The position numbers and the translations under genes are program-made. Below the pieces are notes generated by a model. The model had not been told where the DNA came from and did no database searches. It was given only the letters and a program-made list of their open reading frames with translations. A DNA stretch of 64,000 bases from Nesterenkonia populi (GTDB lineage: Bacteria > Actinomycetota > Actinomycetes > Actinomycetales > Micrococcaceae), in NCBI RefSeq assembly GCF_007994735.1, contig NZ_VOIL01000001.1, positions 558,001 to 622,000 of the forward strand. The letters run 5' to 3'. This document shows positions 26,365 to 36,400 of this stretch, piece after piece. Position 1 is the first letter of the stretch; every line of letters begins with the position of its first letter.

Positions 26365-26715
26365 TCAGGGCGCGGTGGTCATGAAGCCGACGAGGGCGAG
26401 AAGCACGAACAGAACCGCGATGGCAGCGAAGGCCACGCCGATCCAGCCTGTGACCCGGCCAGCGGTCTGCACGCCGGAGACGTTGCCGGCCCTGCGTGCC
26501 ACGCTGGCCTGCCAGACCGCCAGGGGGCCGAAGACGATCGGCAGCAGCAGGATGCCCAGAATTCCGAAGACCAGGGAGAGGGTGGCGTTCTGCTGGCCCG
26601 GCTGCTCACCGCCCTGCGGCGCCTGGCCGTAATGGCCTGCGGGGTAAGGGCTCTCGGCGGCGTTCGGCTCAGCGGGCTGGCCGTAAGGACCGTTGTTCTG
26701 AGTCGGTTCAGTCAT
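26365..26715 (-). CDS. DUF4190-type membrane protein
   Basis: Protein of 116 residues with a Pro/Gly/Gln-rich N-terminus of 43 residues and the DUF4190 hydrophobic unit ATLSLVFGILGILLLPIVFGPLAVWQASVARRAG, then a second helix pair. ATG 26715 is 7 nt after TAGAGT. Tandem with a longer homologue downstream. Function unknown. Confidence 0.8.
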   Translation of the reverse strand: MTEPTQNNGPYGQPAEPNAAESPYPAGHYGQAPQGGEQPGQQNATLSLVFGILGILLLPIVFGPLAVWQASVARRAGNVSGVQTAGRVTGWIGVAFAAIAVLFVLLALVGFMTTAP

Positions 26716-26722
26716 ACCGATT

Positions 26723-26728
26723 ACTCTA
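26723..26728 (-). promoter_or_regulatory. -10 box of DUF4190 gene (leaderless)
   Basis: TAGAGT, 7 nt, then ATG 26715. Confidence 0.55.
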
Positions 26729-26761
26729 TGCCTGATTTCCTGAATGTCCCCTGAAAGCCAT

Positions 26762-27715
26762 TCAGCCCTTGCGGGCGCGGAGCTCCTCGACCATCTGGGG
26801 GAGGACGTCGTTGAGGTCCCCGACGACGCCGTAGTCGGCGATCTCGAACACCGGGGCATCCTCGTCCTTATTGATCGCCACGATCACATCAGCAGTCTGC
26901 ATGCCCGCCTTCTGCTGGATGGCTCCCGAGATGCCCACCGAGATGTACAGCTGCGGGGAGACGGTCACACCGGTCTGGCCCACCTGCGCGGAGTGGTGGA
27001 CCCACCCGGCGTCGGTCGCCGCGCGAGAGGCGCCGATGGCGGCACCCAGCTCATCAGCGAGCTCCTCCACCAGGGTCAGGTCGCCGTCCACACCCCGACC
27101 AGCGGCGACGACGACGCGCGCCTCAGCGAGCGGGGGCCTCCCTGACTTGGGCAGTTCGGCCGTCTCCAGCACCTCAAAGCCGGGAGCAGGCTTCACCGGC
27201 AGGGCGGTCACCTCCGGGGCTGCGCCGCCCTCCAGCAGAGCCTCCACAATATTGGGCTTCACCGTGGCGATCAGCGGCCCCTCCGCAGCCCGGGAGACCG
27301 TGGTGCGCTCACCGGCCAGCACCGACTTGGTGACGGTGCCGTCCGTATCGAGCCCCGTGGCGGAGGTGATCAGGCCGGCATCCAGCCGCACCGCAAGGCG
27401 GGCCAGAGCGTCCACCGCGTCCGGAGTGTCCGTCCCCAGGATCACTGAGGCGCCGGACTCCTTGACCGCGGTCTCCAGCAGATCCACCAGGGCCACGTCG
27501 GGCGGGAGAATCTCGCCCTCGCCCACGTACACCTCACGGACGCCCTTGATGCTCAGCGGTCCGGCCGCGGCCTCCGCCGAGGCGCCGGAGACCACGGAGA
27601 CATCGCCCAGGCGCTCCGCGATGGTCAGCAGCTCCGCCTGCGCGCCCGTGAGGGACTCGTTCACACGGTCCAGGAGCACCAGGACCTGGCTGATTCCGGA
27701 AGTGGCCATGCTCAT
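26762..27715 (-). CDS. etfA: Electron transfer flavoprotein subunit alpha
   Basis: FAD-carrying subunit (317 residues) of ETF, which takes electrons from acyl-CoA dehydrogenases. The C-terminal FAD-binding signature is clear: [20 protein letters not shown], then [16 protein letters not shown] and [24 protein letters not shown]. The start ATG overlaps the etfB stop (ATGA), so the two subunits are made in a coupled manner. An acyl-CoA dehydrogenase is encoded nearby on the opposite strand. Confidence 0.96.
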   Translation of the reverse strand: MSMATSGISQVLVLLDRVNESLTGAQAELLTIAERLGDVSVVSGASAEAAAGPLSIKGVREVYVGEGEILPPDVALVDLLETAVKESGASVILGTDTPDAVDALARLAVRLDAGLITSATGLDTDGTVTKSVLAGERTTVSRAAEGPLIATVKPNIVEALLEGGAAPEVTALPVKPAPGFEVLETAELPKSGRPPLAEARVVVAAGRGVDGDLTLVEELADELGAAIGASRAATDAGWVHHSAQVGQTGVTVSPQLYISVGISGAIQQKAGMQTADVIVAINKDEDAPVFEIADYGVVGDLNDVLPQMVEELRARKG

Positions 27716-28527
27716 ACCAGACGCTCCTTCGCGAGATAGTCCACGATCTTCTTCCCGCCCGCGCCGTCGTCAGTGACGACCTGACCAGCCGGCCGGGCCG
27801 CACGCTGCCGCACGTTCACAAGCTCCACCTTCGGGACCGTCTCAGCCGGCGCGAGCCCCACATCAGCCAGGTCGAAAGCAGACACCGGCTTCTTCTTGGC
27901 AGCCATGATCGCCTTGAAGTTCGGATAGCGCGGGTCATTGGCCTGGTCAGTGACCGAGACGACGGCGGGCAGAGCGACGTCGAGCTTCTGGATCGCCCCG
28001 CCGCTGATCCGGCTGACAACCAGGTGCTCGGCCTGCAGGCCGATCTCCACCGCCTGGGTCAGGGCCGGGATGCCGAGGCGCTCGCCGATCTGGGCAGGAA
28101 CGGCACCGGACTCGCCGTCCTCAGAAGCCATGCCAGTCAGCACCAGCCACTCGGCGTCGTCGTCGCTCTCGAAATCTGCTTGGTCGCGCACCGTGCGGAC
28201 CAGTGCGGCAGCCGCCGCGGAGGTGGCCCAGACGTCCGCCCCGGCCAGAGCGTCATCGGTCAGCCGGAATCCATCGTCAGCGCCGAGCTGCAGCGCCTTC
28301 TTCAGCGCGGCCGAGGCGCCCTCGGGGCCCACGGTGACAGCGGAGACCCGCACCTCACGGTCCGTCAGCGACTCCTTGATCTGCAGAGCCGCCTCGAGGG
28401 GGTACTCATCCAGCTCACCGAGGATCCCCTCGGAGCGGTCCAGGCGGTTCTCCTGCGTGAAGCGGCGCTCCAGCTGGGAGTCGGGCACCCATTTGACCAG
28501 GGTGATGATGTGAAGCGGTGCCGGCAT
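27712..28527 (-). CDS. etfB: Electron transfer flavoprotein subunit beta
   Basis: AMP-binding subunit (271 residues) of ETF. N-terminal [12 protein letters not shown], the ETF-beta signature region [44 protein letters not shown], and normal length. Start ATG 28527 with AAAGGACCTC upstream. Divergent from the CoA-ester lyase gene; only about 98 bp separate the starts. Confidence 0.96.
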   Translation of the reverse strand: MPAPLHIITLVKWVPDSQLERRFTQENRLDRSEGILGELDEYPLEAALQIKESLTDREVRVSAVTVGPEGASAALKKALQLGADDGFRLTDDALAGADVWATSAAAAALVRTVRDQADFESDDDAEWLVLTGMASEDGESGAVPAQIGERLGIPALTQAVEIGLQAEHLVVSRISGGAIQKLDVALPAVVSVTDQANDPRYPNFKAIMAAKKKPVSAFDLADVGLAPAETVPKVELVNVRQRAARPAGQVVTDDGAGGKKIVDYLAKERLV

Positions 28528-28612
28528 GAGGTCCTTTCAGTCCAGGTATCCGCAGCGTTCCAGAATCGCCCTCCAGTTTCGCACGATCCGCGCCGCCCGG
28601 GCAGGGGCGGCG

Positions 28613-28618
28613 TAATGT
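28613..28618 (+). promoter_or_regulatory. -10 box of CoA-ester lyase gene (leaderless)
   Basis: TAATGT, 7 nt, then ATG 28626. Confidence 0.5.
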
Positions 28619-28625
28619 AGGACGC

Positions 28626-29525
28626 ATGGCAGCTTTCACGCTCGGTCCGGCCCTCCTCTTCTGCCCTGCTGACCGCCCCGAACGGTTCGCCAAAGCCGCC
28701 GCCCGCGCTGACGCCGTGATCCTCGACCTGGAGGACGCCGTCCTGCTCGAGCACAAGGCCCATGCCCGGGAGAACCTCACCCAGACCCTGAACTGGGAGG
28801 ACGAGCTCACCCCTGAGAGCACCATCGTGCGGATCAACGGGGCGGCCTCCGGGGAGCAGGCCGAGGATGCCGCCGCCGTGGCCGGCACCGAGGTCCGATG
28901 GGTGATCGCGCCGAAGGCGGAGGACCCCGCCGAGCTCGACGACCTCGCCGCCCGCCTGCCCGGCGTGGGGCTCATCCCTCAGATCGAGACGCCCCGCGGC
29001 GTGCTGGAGGCCGCCCGGCTGGCCGCCCACCCCTCCGTCGTCGCCCTCTTCTGGGGCACCGAGGATCTCATCGCCGGGCTCGGAGGGGCCGGGGCCCGCC
29101 GCGCAGACGGCGCCTGCCTGCCAGTGATCCGGCACGCCCGCAGCCAGCTTCTCCTGACCGCCGGGGCCTACGGGATCCCCGCCGTCGACACGATCTTCAC
29201 CAGCCTGAAGGACGTCGCCCGGCTCAGGCAGGAGACCGCCGATGCCGTCGCCGAAGGGTTCATCGCCAAAGCCTGCATCCACCCCCAGCAGGTCCCCACG
29301 ATCCGGTCCGCCTACGCCCCCGAGCCCGCACAGGTGGAATGGGCGAAGGCCCTGCTGGTGGAGTTCGCCGTCCACGCCGGCATCCCAGCAGACGACGCCC
29401 CCATGGCCGACCCGGCCCGCAGCGGCGCCTTCCGCTTTCGCTCCGAGATGGTGGACGCCCCCGTCATCGCCCAGGCCCAACGCGTGATCCAGCGACACGA
29501 GGCGGCGCTGAGCACACCCGGCTGA
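28626..29525 (+). CDS. HpcH/HpaI-type CoA-ester lyase (CitE-like)
   Basis: TIM-barrel Mg-dependent lyase of 299 residues, related to citrate lyase beta subunit and malyl/citramalyl-CoA lyases. Motifs: LLFCPADRPERFAKA, AVILDLEDAVLLEHKAHAREN (metal-binding Asp/Glu), VIRINGAASGEQAEDAAAV, LIPQIETPRGVLEAARLA and KACIHPQQVPTIRSAY. It lies 16 nt before an acyl-CoA dehydrogenase and opposite etfBA, so a role in acyl-CoA breakdown is likely; the substrate is not determinable. Confidence 0.87.
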   Translation: MAAFTLGPALLFCPADRPERFAKAAARADAVILDLEDAVLLEHKAHARENLTQTLNWEDELTPESTIVRINGAASGEQAEDAAAVAGTEVRWVIAPKAEDPAELDDLAARLPGVGLIPQIETPRGVLEAARLAAHPSVVALFWGTEDLIAGLGGAGARRADGACLPVIRHARSQLLLTAGAYGIPAVDTIFTSLKDVARLRQETADAVAEGFIAKACIHPQQVPTIRSAYAPEPAQVEWAKALLVEFAVHAGIPADDAPMADPARSGAFRFRSEMVDAPVIAQAQRVIQRHEAALSTPG

Positions 29526-29528
29526 GCG

Positions 29529-29534
29529 TAGACT
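29529..29534 (+). promoter_or_regulatory. -10 box of acyl-CoA dehydrogenase gene (leaderless)
   Basis: TAGACT, 7 nt, then ATG 29542; shortly after the CoA-lyase stop codon, so the dehydrogenase can be transcribed alone. Confidence 0.6.
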
Positions 29535-29541
29535 CACCGTT

Positions 29542-30681
29542 ATGTTCAACGGGTTCTATGAGGAGCTCCACGAGGAGTTCCGTGAGGTTGTCCGCGAGTT
29601 CGTGACCCGCGAGGTCGCCCCGAACTATCAGGAGTGGGACGCCGCGCACATGATGCCCCGCTCGCTGTGGGAAGCGGCAGCGGAGAACGGGCTGCTGGGA
29701 CTGGCGGTGCCGGAGGAGCACGGCGGGATGGACCTGTCCGACTACCGGTTCCGAATGATCATTGACGAGGAGCTCGCCCGGGCCGACTGCCTGGCCGCAG
29801 GACTCGCCTTCCACCTGCACGACGACTGGGTGCTGCCCGCGGTGCTGCAGTTCGGCACCGAGGAGCAGAAGGAGGCGTGGCTGCCCCGGTTCATGGATGC
29901 CAGCCTGATCACCTCGGTGGCCTTCACCGAGCCTGGTGCCGGCTCCGACCTGCGCGGCATCCGCACCAAGGCGGTCAAGAATGACGACGGCTCGTGGACC
30001 CTGAACGGGCAGAAGACCTTCATCGGCAACGGCATCAGCGGCGACGCGGCCCTGGTGCTCGCCCGCACCGGGGACTCCTACTCGCTGTTCCTGGTGGAGA
30101 AGAGGGACAACCCCGGGTATCAGCCCGGCCGGCAGCTGGACAAGATGGGGCTGAAGGCCTCGGACACCGCCGAGCTGTTCTTCTCGGATGTGAACATCCC
30201 CGCCGGGAACCTCATCGGGGAGGAGGGCCGCGGCCTGGAGTACGCCAAGGCGGTGCTGCCGCAGGGCCGGCTCGCGCTCTCAGCCGCTGCCGTGGTCGTC
30301 ACGGACACTGTGCTGACTTCCACGCTGCAGTATGTGAAGGACCGGGAGGCGTTCGGCCAGCCGATCGCCGGGTTCCAGCACACCCGCTTCCAGCTGGCGG
30401 AGATCGCCGCCCAGCTGGAGGCCGCCCAGCGGATGCTGGCTGCCGCTGTGGAGCAGCACAACGACGGCGGCCTGGACCAGATCACGGCCGCGAAGCTGAA
30501 GCTCCACACCTCGGAGTTCACCAAGCAGGCTGTGGACACCTGTCTGCAGCTCCACGGCGGCTACGGCTACATTCTCGAGTATCCGGTGGCCCAGGCGTTC
30601 CTGGCGGTCCGCCTGATGACGATCTTCGGCGGCACCAGCGAGGTCCTCAAGGAGACCATCGCCAAAGACCTCCTCAGCTGA
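29542..30681 (+). CDS. Acyl-CoA dehydrogenase
   Basis: FAD enzyme of 379 residues that makes the 2,3-double bond in an acyl-CoA and passes electrons to ETF. Seen: VAFTEPGAGSDLRGIRT (flavin/substrate loop), FIGNGISGDAALVLART, a DREAFGQPIAGFQHTRFQLAE signature, CLQLHGGYGYILEYPVAQ, and the catalytic base Glu367 in IFGGTSEVLKE. Chain-length specificity cannot be read. The neighbouring etfBA and CoA-lyase genes support a degradative locus. Ends 6 nt before the convergent M20 gene. Confidence 0.95.
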   Translation: MFNGFYEELHEEFREVVREFVTREVAPNYQEWDAAHMMPRSLWEAAAENGLLGLAVPEEHGGMDLSDYRFRMIIDEELARADCLAAGLAFHLHDDWVLPAVLQFGTEEQKEAWLPRFMDASLITSVAFTEPGAGSDLRGIRTKAVKNDDGSWTLNGQKTFIGNGISGDAALVLARTGDSYSLFLVEKRDNPGYQPGRQLDKMGLKASDTAELFFSDVNIPAGNLIGEEGRGLEYAKAVLPQGRLALSAAAVVVTDTVLTSTLQYVKDREAFGQPIAGFQHTRFQLAEIAAQLEAAQRMLAAAVEQHNDGGLDQITAAKLKLHTSEFTKQAVDTCLQLHGGYGYILEYPVAQAFLAVRLMTIFGGTSEVLKETIAKDLLS

Positions 30682-30687
30682 GAAGTC

Positions 30688-31854
30688 TCATAGATTCTCG
30701 GCGATGAGGGCCGCCAGCAGGGCGGTCCGGGGGGCGATGTATGCGGTCAGGGCGTGCTCATGCTCGGCGTGGGCGCCGTCGCCGACCGCCCCCATCCCGT
30801 CCAGAGTGGGGATGCCGGCCGCGGCGGTGAAATTGCCGTCCGAGGCGCCGCCGACCTCGCGCCCGGCGGGAGCCTCGATGCCCAGCTGCCCGGCGAGCCG
30901 CTCCGCCTGACGGAAAAGGCCCTCACCGGCGGTGCGCTCCATGGGAGGACGGTTGATGCCGCCGGTGACCTCAACCCGGGTGCCCTCCACCGGGCTGGTG
31001 AGCTCACGGATCTGCCGGTCGGTGCGCTCCTGCTCGGCGATGCTGGTGGCCCGGCCGTCCACCGCGACGGTCGCCACGTCAGGGACCGTGTTCGTCGTAG
31101 TGCCCGCGGCCATGACCGTGGGGGTCACCGTGGTGCCGACCGCCGGGTCGCCGAGCGCCTCAATGGCAGGGAGCAGCTGTCCCAGGGCGATGCCGGCGTT
31201 GATGCCCTTCTCCGGGTCCAGCCCGGCATGGGCGGCACGCCCGTGGACGTGCACCTGCCAGTCCGCGGTGCCCTTCCGGGCGATCTTCAGGTCCCCACGC
31301 TCACCGATCGCGCCCTCCATCACGAAGGCCGCCCGGGCATTCCTCCCCTCCTCAAGGAGCAGCCGCCTGCCCGTGGCGGAGCCGACCTCCTCGTCCCCGG
31401 TCACCACAATGGACAGTCCGGTGAGGTCCTGCCCGGCCTCGTGCAGAAGGGCGGCGGCATGGAGGGACATCACGACGCCGGTGAGCATGTCGAAGACGCC
31501 GGGGCCGCGCATCACACCGTCAGTGCGGGTGAACGGCTTCCGAGCAAGCGTGCCGATCGGCCACACGGTGTCCTGGTGGTTGACCAGAAGCACGCACGGG
31601 TCCGCCGAGCCGAACCTGATGCGAACGTTCGTCACGCCGTCGTGCACCAGGGCTTCGGCGTCCACCCCGTAGGCGTCGAGCTCGAGCCGCTCCGAGGCCA
31701 GGGCGACCACCTCGGCGGCGCCGCGGGCCACGGCGTCGTAGTCGTTCGAGGGGCTCTCCGCCTCGACCAGCCGCTGAACGTCAGCGATCATCGTCTCCAG
31801 CCGCGCCTCAGCGGCGGCGAGCAGGGCCGGTGTTGCCATGTCAGGGTCAGTCAT
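30688..31854 (-). CDS. M20 family metallopeptidase (glutamate carboxypeptidase-like)
   Basis: Dizinc peptidase of 388 residues. Metal-site motifs: LLVNHQDTVWPIG (HxD, with Gln between), MRGPGVFDMLTG, VVTGDEEVGSATG (catalytic Glu-Glu), and HAEHEHA near the C-terminus; a dimerisation domain with GRAAHAGLDPEKGINA lies in the middle. The pattern is closest to CPG2-like carboxypeptidases. Start is ATG 31854, 7 nt after TAGGCT; the upstream in-frame extension crosses the promoter. Convergent with the acyl-CoA dehydrogenase. Confidence 0.92.
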   Translation of the reverse strand: MTDPDMATPALLAAAEARLETMIADVQRLVEAESPSNDYDAVARGAAEVVALASERLELDAYGVDAEALVHDGVTNVRIRFGSADPCVLLVNHQDTVWPIGTLARKPFTRTDGVMRGPGVFDMLTGVVMSLHAAALLHEAGQDLTGLSIVVTGDEEVGSATGRRLLLEEGRNARAAFVMEGAIGERGDLKIARKGTADWQVHVHGRAAHAGLDPEKGINAGIALGQLLPAIEALGDPAVGTTVTPTVMAAGTTTNTVPDVATVAVDGRATSIAEQERTDRQIRELTSPVEGTRVEVTGGINRPPMERTAGEGLFRQAERLAGQLGIEAPAGREVGGASDGNFTAAAGIPTLDGMGAVGDGAHAEHEHALTAYIAPRTALLAALIAENL

Positions 31855-31861
31855 GCGGACC

Positions 31862-31867
31862 AGCCTA
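31862..31867 (-). promoter_or_regulatory. -10 box of M20 peptidase gene (leaderless)
   Basis: TAGGCT, 7 nt, then ATG 31854. Confidence 0.6.
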
Positions 31868-31893
31868 TCGGGGCGTTCAGCCAGTGTTGGGTG

Positions 31894-31899
31894 TATAAG
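31894..31899 (+). promoter_or_regulatory. -10-like box of sugar transporter gene
   Basis: TATAAG in the context TGTATAAGT, about 50 nt before the transporter start; this gene has a leader and an AAGGA ribosome site, unlike its leaderless neighbour. Confidence 0.4.
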
Positions 31900-31949
31900 T
31901 GGTGCCCAAGAACGTGTGATGCGCATGACGACGGAAGGACGATCGAGAG

Positions 31950-33479
31950 ATGCCTGACCCTGCCGAGCACGACCGACAGAAGCCGCTGCGGCCCCGTGCG
32001 GCCTCAGCGGCGAAGAAGTCCACGTGGCTCATCTACGTCTTCGGAGCCCTGGGTGGGCTGAACTGGGGGTATGACACCGGCGTCATCTCTGCGGCCCTGC
32101 TCTACCTGCGTGAGGACCTCGATGTCGGTGCCTGGATCGAAGGGACCCTGGTCGCCGCGCTGATGATCGGCGCGGTCGTGGGGGCCGCCGTCGGCGGGTA
32201 CTTCTCCGACAAGTACGGACGCCGGGCCGTGCTCTGGGCCACCGCCGTGGTGTTCATCATCGGCCCGGTGGGCATGGCGCTCTCCCCGGAGTGGATCACC
32301 CTGACCGTCTTCCGGTTCGTCACCGGCATCGGCGCCGGCCTGGCCGCGCTCATCCTTCCCGTCTACCTCTCCGAGCTGTCACCGGCCCGGCTGCGCGGAC
32401 GGACGACGGCGCTCTACGCGCTGGCGATCGGCGTGGGCCAGTTCCTCGGGTTCGTGATCGGGCTGGCCTTCGCAGGTGACATCAGCGCCGGCGAGGTGGA
32501 CGGCTGGCGGTGGATGCTCGGCCTGTCCGTGGTGCCGTCGCTGCTGTTCGCCGCCGGGCTGCTGTTCGTCTGGGAGACCCCGCGCTGGCTGGTGCAGAAG
32601 GGCCGCGAGGACGAGGCTTGGGAGATTCTCCACTACGACCGCGACGCCGCCGAGGCCGAACGGGAGATGCTCGAGATCAGAACCACCATCGAAGCCGAGC
32701 GCACCGCTGGGCGCACCGTGCGGGAGGCGCTCACGCAGCCGTGGGTGAAGCCCGCCCTGCTCATCGGATTGGGCCTGGCGTTCTACAACCAGTTCATGGG
32801 CATCAACACGGTGGTCTACTACACCCCCACCGTGCTGCAGACGGTCGGCTTCAGCGCGGAGGACGCCGTCGCCTCCAACCTGATCGTCGGCATCACCCAC
32901 ATCCTGGCGGTCATCTTCGCGATCGCCATGGCGGACAGGCTCGGCCGCCGTCCCCTGCTGCTGATCGGCGCGGCCGGCGCGATGGTCTCCCTGGCGGTGC
33001 TGGGCATCGCCGGGCTGACCATGCTGCCCGGCGAGGAGGAGCTGGAGGCTATGGAGGCGGCCGGGCAGACCCCCGAGGCCGGCGCGGTCGGAGTCATCAC
33101 CCTGGTCTGCATCACCCTGTACATCTTCATGTTCCAGGCCTCCTGGGGCTCCATCGTCTGGGTGATGCTCGGGGAGATCTTCCCGTTGGGGGTGCGTGCG
33201 GCTGCCATGTGCTTGGCGACGACGGCGCTCTGGGCGGCCAACGCCGTCGTGGCGTTCGGGTTCCCGCCGCTGCTGGATGCCTTCGGTGTCGGCTGGGTCT
33301 TCCTCGGCCTGGCGGTCTCCACGCTGACGGGCCTGATCTTCTGCTGGGTGAAGGTCCCGGAGACCAAGGGCCGCAGCCTCGAGGAGATCGAGGCCGGCTT
33401 CCGGCAGACCGGCAGCCTGGCCGTGGTCCCCGGCACCAAGCGCGTGGTGCAGTGGGAGACCGACCGGCCCCGGGACTAG
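31950..33479 (+). CDS. Sugar porter MFS transporter
   Basis: Twelve-helix transporter of 509 residues of the sugar porter family, moving a hexose or pentose with protons. Motifs: GYDTGVISAALLYL in helix 1, DKYGRRAVL after helix 2, RFVTGIGAGLAALILPVYLSELSPARLRGR, FYNQFMGINTVVYYTP (QxxxGxN sugar site) and PETKGRSLEEIE at the C-terminus. AAGGA precedes ATG 31950. Its stop codon overlaps the stop of the convergent HAD-GH65 gene by 3 nt, suggesting a shared disaccharide or glucose-use function. Confidence 0.93.
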   Translation: MPDPAEHDRQKPLRPRAASAAKKSTWLIYVFGALGGLNWGYDTGVISAALLYLREDLDVGAWIEGTLVAALMIGAVVGAAVGGYFSDKYGRRAVLWATAVVFIIGPVGMALSPEWITLTVFRFVTGIGAGLAALILPVYLSELSPARLRGRTTALYALAIGVGQFLGFVIGLAFAGDISAGEVDGWRWMLGLSVVPSLLFAAGLLFVWETPRWLVQKGREDEAWEILHYDRDAAEAEREMLEIRTTIEAERTAGRTVREALTQPWVKPALLIGLGLAFYNQFMGINTVVYYTPTVLQTVGFSAEDAVASNLIVGITHILAVIFAIAMADRLGRRPLLLIGAAGAMVSLAVLGIAGLTMLPGEEELEAMEAAGQTPEAGAVGVITLVCITLYIFMFQASWGSIVWVMLGEIFPLGVRAAAMCLATTALWAANAVVAFGFPPLLDAFGVGWVFLGLAVSTLTGLIFCWVKVPETKGRSLEEIEAGFRQTGSLAVVPGTKRVVQWETDRPRD

Positions 33480-36400
33480 ACGCTGACCCTCCGCCGCTCG
33501 TACTCACGGGCCTGGTGCTGCAGCGGTACGGTCCAGACCTCCCCGGGCTCCAGACACTTGTGCTGCCCCTCCACATTGACGTCGATCGGCTCCGCTGAGC
33601 CCTCCGAGAGGTTCAGGGTGACCTGCTCGTGGTCGATGCGGACCAGGATCGGTTGGTTGCGGTACCGGATCCGGAAGCAGACCTCGGGCACTTCGTCCGG
33701 CAGCAGCGGGTGCAGCCAGAGCGCATCCGAGCGGGTCTCCACGCCGCCGTAGCAGCGGATCACCATGTCCACGGTGCCGGCCATCGCCCCCATGTGGATG
33801 CCTTCGCGGACGGTGCCGCCCTGGGTGTCGGCGATGTCGGCCTCCAGAGCCTCCTTGAACAGGTTCCAGGATCCGGCGCGGTCGAACCGTGCCGCCACCC
33901 AGCCGTGCACCAGCCGGGAGAGCGTTGACCCGTGGGAGGACCGGGCCAGGTAGTACTCGATGGTATGGCCGAAGTCGTCCATCGTCAGCTCGTAGCCCAT
34001 GTGCTTCAGCGCCCCGATGAGCTCCTGGGCGGAGAAGATGTAGCAGAGCATCAGGACGTCGGCCTGCTTGGAGAGCTTGTAATGGTTGGTGGCGTCGCCC
34101 TCGGCCTGCAGGATCAGGTCCAGGCGGCCGATGTTGCCGTACTTGGCGCGGTAGCCTTCCCAATCGAACTCGAGAAGATCCTCATACCCCTCGAACTGGC
34201 TGATCACACCGCCCTCATGGAAGTGGATGCGCAGCCGCTGGGAGACGTGGTCCCAGTTCTCGAGCTCGTCGTCGTAGATGTCCAGCCACTCGGAGAGCGG
34301 ATCGTCCCGGTCGTCGAGCTCACGGACCAGCTCAGCGCTGTGCCGGAGAACGAAGGAGGCGAGCACGTTGGTGTAGGCGTTGTTCCGCAGCCCCGAGCCG
34401 GGGGAGTCCGGGTAGCCGTCGTGGTACTCGTCGGGGCCCATGACCCCTTCGATGTCGTACCGGTCGGCCTCGGCGTCGTACGTCGCCATGGACACGAAGA
34501 ACCGGCTGATCTCCACGAGCATCTCCCCGCCGTAGTCGGAGAGGAACGTGTAGTCCTGGGTGACCTCGAAGTAGCGCAGCACCGAGTAGGCGATGGCGAG
34601 GGAGACGTGCCGCTGCCGGTGCGAGTTGTCCGGCATCCACTGCTGGGAGCGGGGATTCCACAGCTCGGCGGGGGTCTCCTCGCGGCCGTCGGAGCCGGCC
34701 TGCCACGGGTACATGGCACCCTCGTAGCCTTCTGCGCGGGCCATCTCCCGGGCCTCGTCCAGTCGCCGATACCGGTACATGAGCAGTCCGCGGGTCAGCT
34801 CGGGCCGGCGCAGGGTCAGCATCGGGTACATGAACATCTCGTCCCAGAACAGGTGGCCGCGGTACCCCTCGCCGTGGAGGCCGCGGGCGCCGAGGGAGGC
34901 GTCGAGGTCGTGGCGGGCCCCGTTGGCGGTCTGCAGCACGTGGAACGTGTGAAGGTTCAGGGCGAGCTGCTGGCGCTGGTTGGTGCCGGCCTCCTCCGCG
35001 TCGCTGCCGAGGGAGACGGCGAAGCGGTGCCAGAGCGCCCCCCACATCTCCTCCTGGTAGCTGAGGAGCTCCCGAAAGCTGGAGGCTCGCTGCACGCGTT
35101 TGACCGCGTTGTGCCAGACGGTGCTGATGGCGTGGTCGTGGGAGTTCGAGGCCGCGGCGATCTTCTCGATCCGCACCGGCACCCCGGCGTCCAGGTTCAG
35201 GGAGATGTCGTGGCCGGCCACCAGGTCTCCCTCCATGACAGGGCGGCGCATGGGGGTGGTCATCCCGGGGGTGGTCACGGAGGTGCGGGAGGCGACGGCG
35301 ATCTGCACCTTGGACTGGCTGGTCTGGGTCTCCAGCAGCACGGTCTCGCCGTCGACCTCGCGGGCGTCCACGGCCTCGAGGTGGTTTCCGGAGAGCTCCC
35401 GGTCCGCGGCGACGTTCCGGTTGGCGACCCGCCCGTCGATCATCGACCGGATGGCGACGCTGCCGGACCAGTTCTCCGCCTCGAGCTTGACCTCCATGCA
35501 GCCGAGATGGACGTTGGCCAGAGACTGGAACTGCCGGATGGTGACTTTGGTGCGGCGGCCGTGGAGGTCCTGGTAGCGGGCCACGCGGGTGTGGAGGCCG
35601 CGGCGCATGTCGACCTCCTGGAAGTAGTCGATCAGCTCAGGGGACCCGGGCAGCAGCGGGCTGCCCGCCTCCGGGGTGATCTCAAGGAAGGTCCAGTTGG
35701 GGATGTTGACCATGTGCTCGGTCTCCACGGTCTTCCCCATGATGTCGGTCTTCAGCCGGTTGAAGACTCCCGCCATGTAGTTGCCGGGGTAGTGGGCGGC
35801 GTCGGCTGATGTGCCGGGGTAGGAGCCGCGGGTGCCCCAGTAGCCGTTGGCGGTGGTGGTCAGCGTCTCGCGGGTGGGCTCCTCCTTGGGGTCGAAGCTG
35901 TCGTAGCGAAGCACCCATGTGGGGTCGAAGGGCCGGGTGGTGCGGGTCTCCAGCTTCGCCGCGGCGAGGTCCCTGACCACGATATCGGCCCCGCCCTCCT
36001 TGAGGCGCTTGGGGTCATCGCCCCGGTTGAGGCCCACCACCATGCCGAAGTTCCCGGCCCGTCCGGCCTGAACCCCGGAGACTGCGTCCTCGACCACGAT
36101 GGCGTCCTGCGGCTCCACGCCCAGCAGCACGGAGGCATGCAGGAACATGTCGGGGGCCGGCTTTCCGGGGAGCCCCAGCTGGGCGATGTCGGAGCCGTCC
36201 ACGATGACGTCGAAGGACTCCAGCAGCCCGGCGCGGCGCAGCACCTCACGCCCGTTGCGGGAGCTGGTGGCCAGGGCGATCGGGATCTCATCCCTCCGCA
36301 GCCGGTCGATGAGGGTGACAGTGGTGCTGAAGGTCTCCACGCCGTCGCGGTCCATCACGGTCTCGAAGTGCCCCTGTTTGCGGGCGGCGAGGCTGTGGAC

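Noticed and set aside
33932-35809. 625-residue plus-strand open frame opposite HAD-GH65
   Set aside because: Composition (Val/Gly/His/Leu repeats) is that of an antisense shadow; the GH65 frame carries all family motifs.
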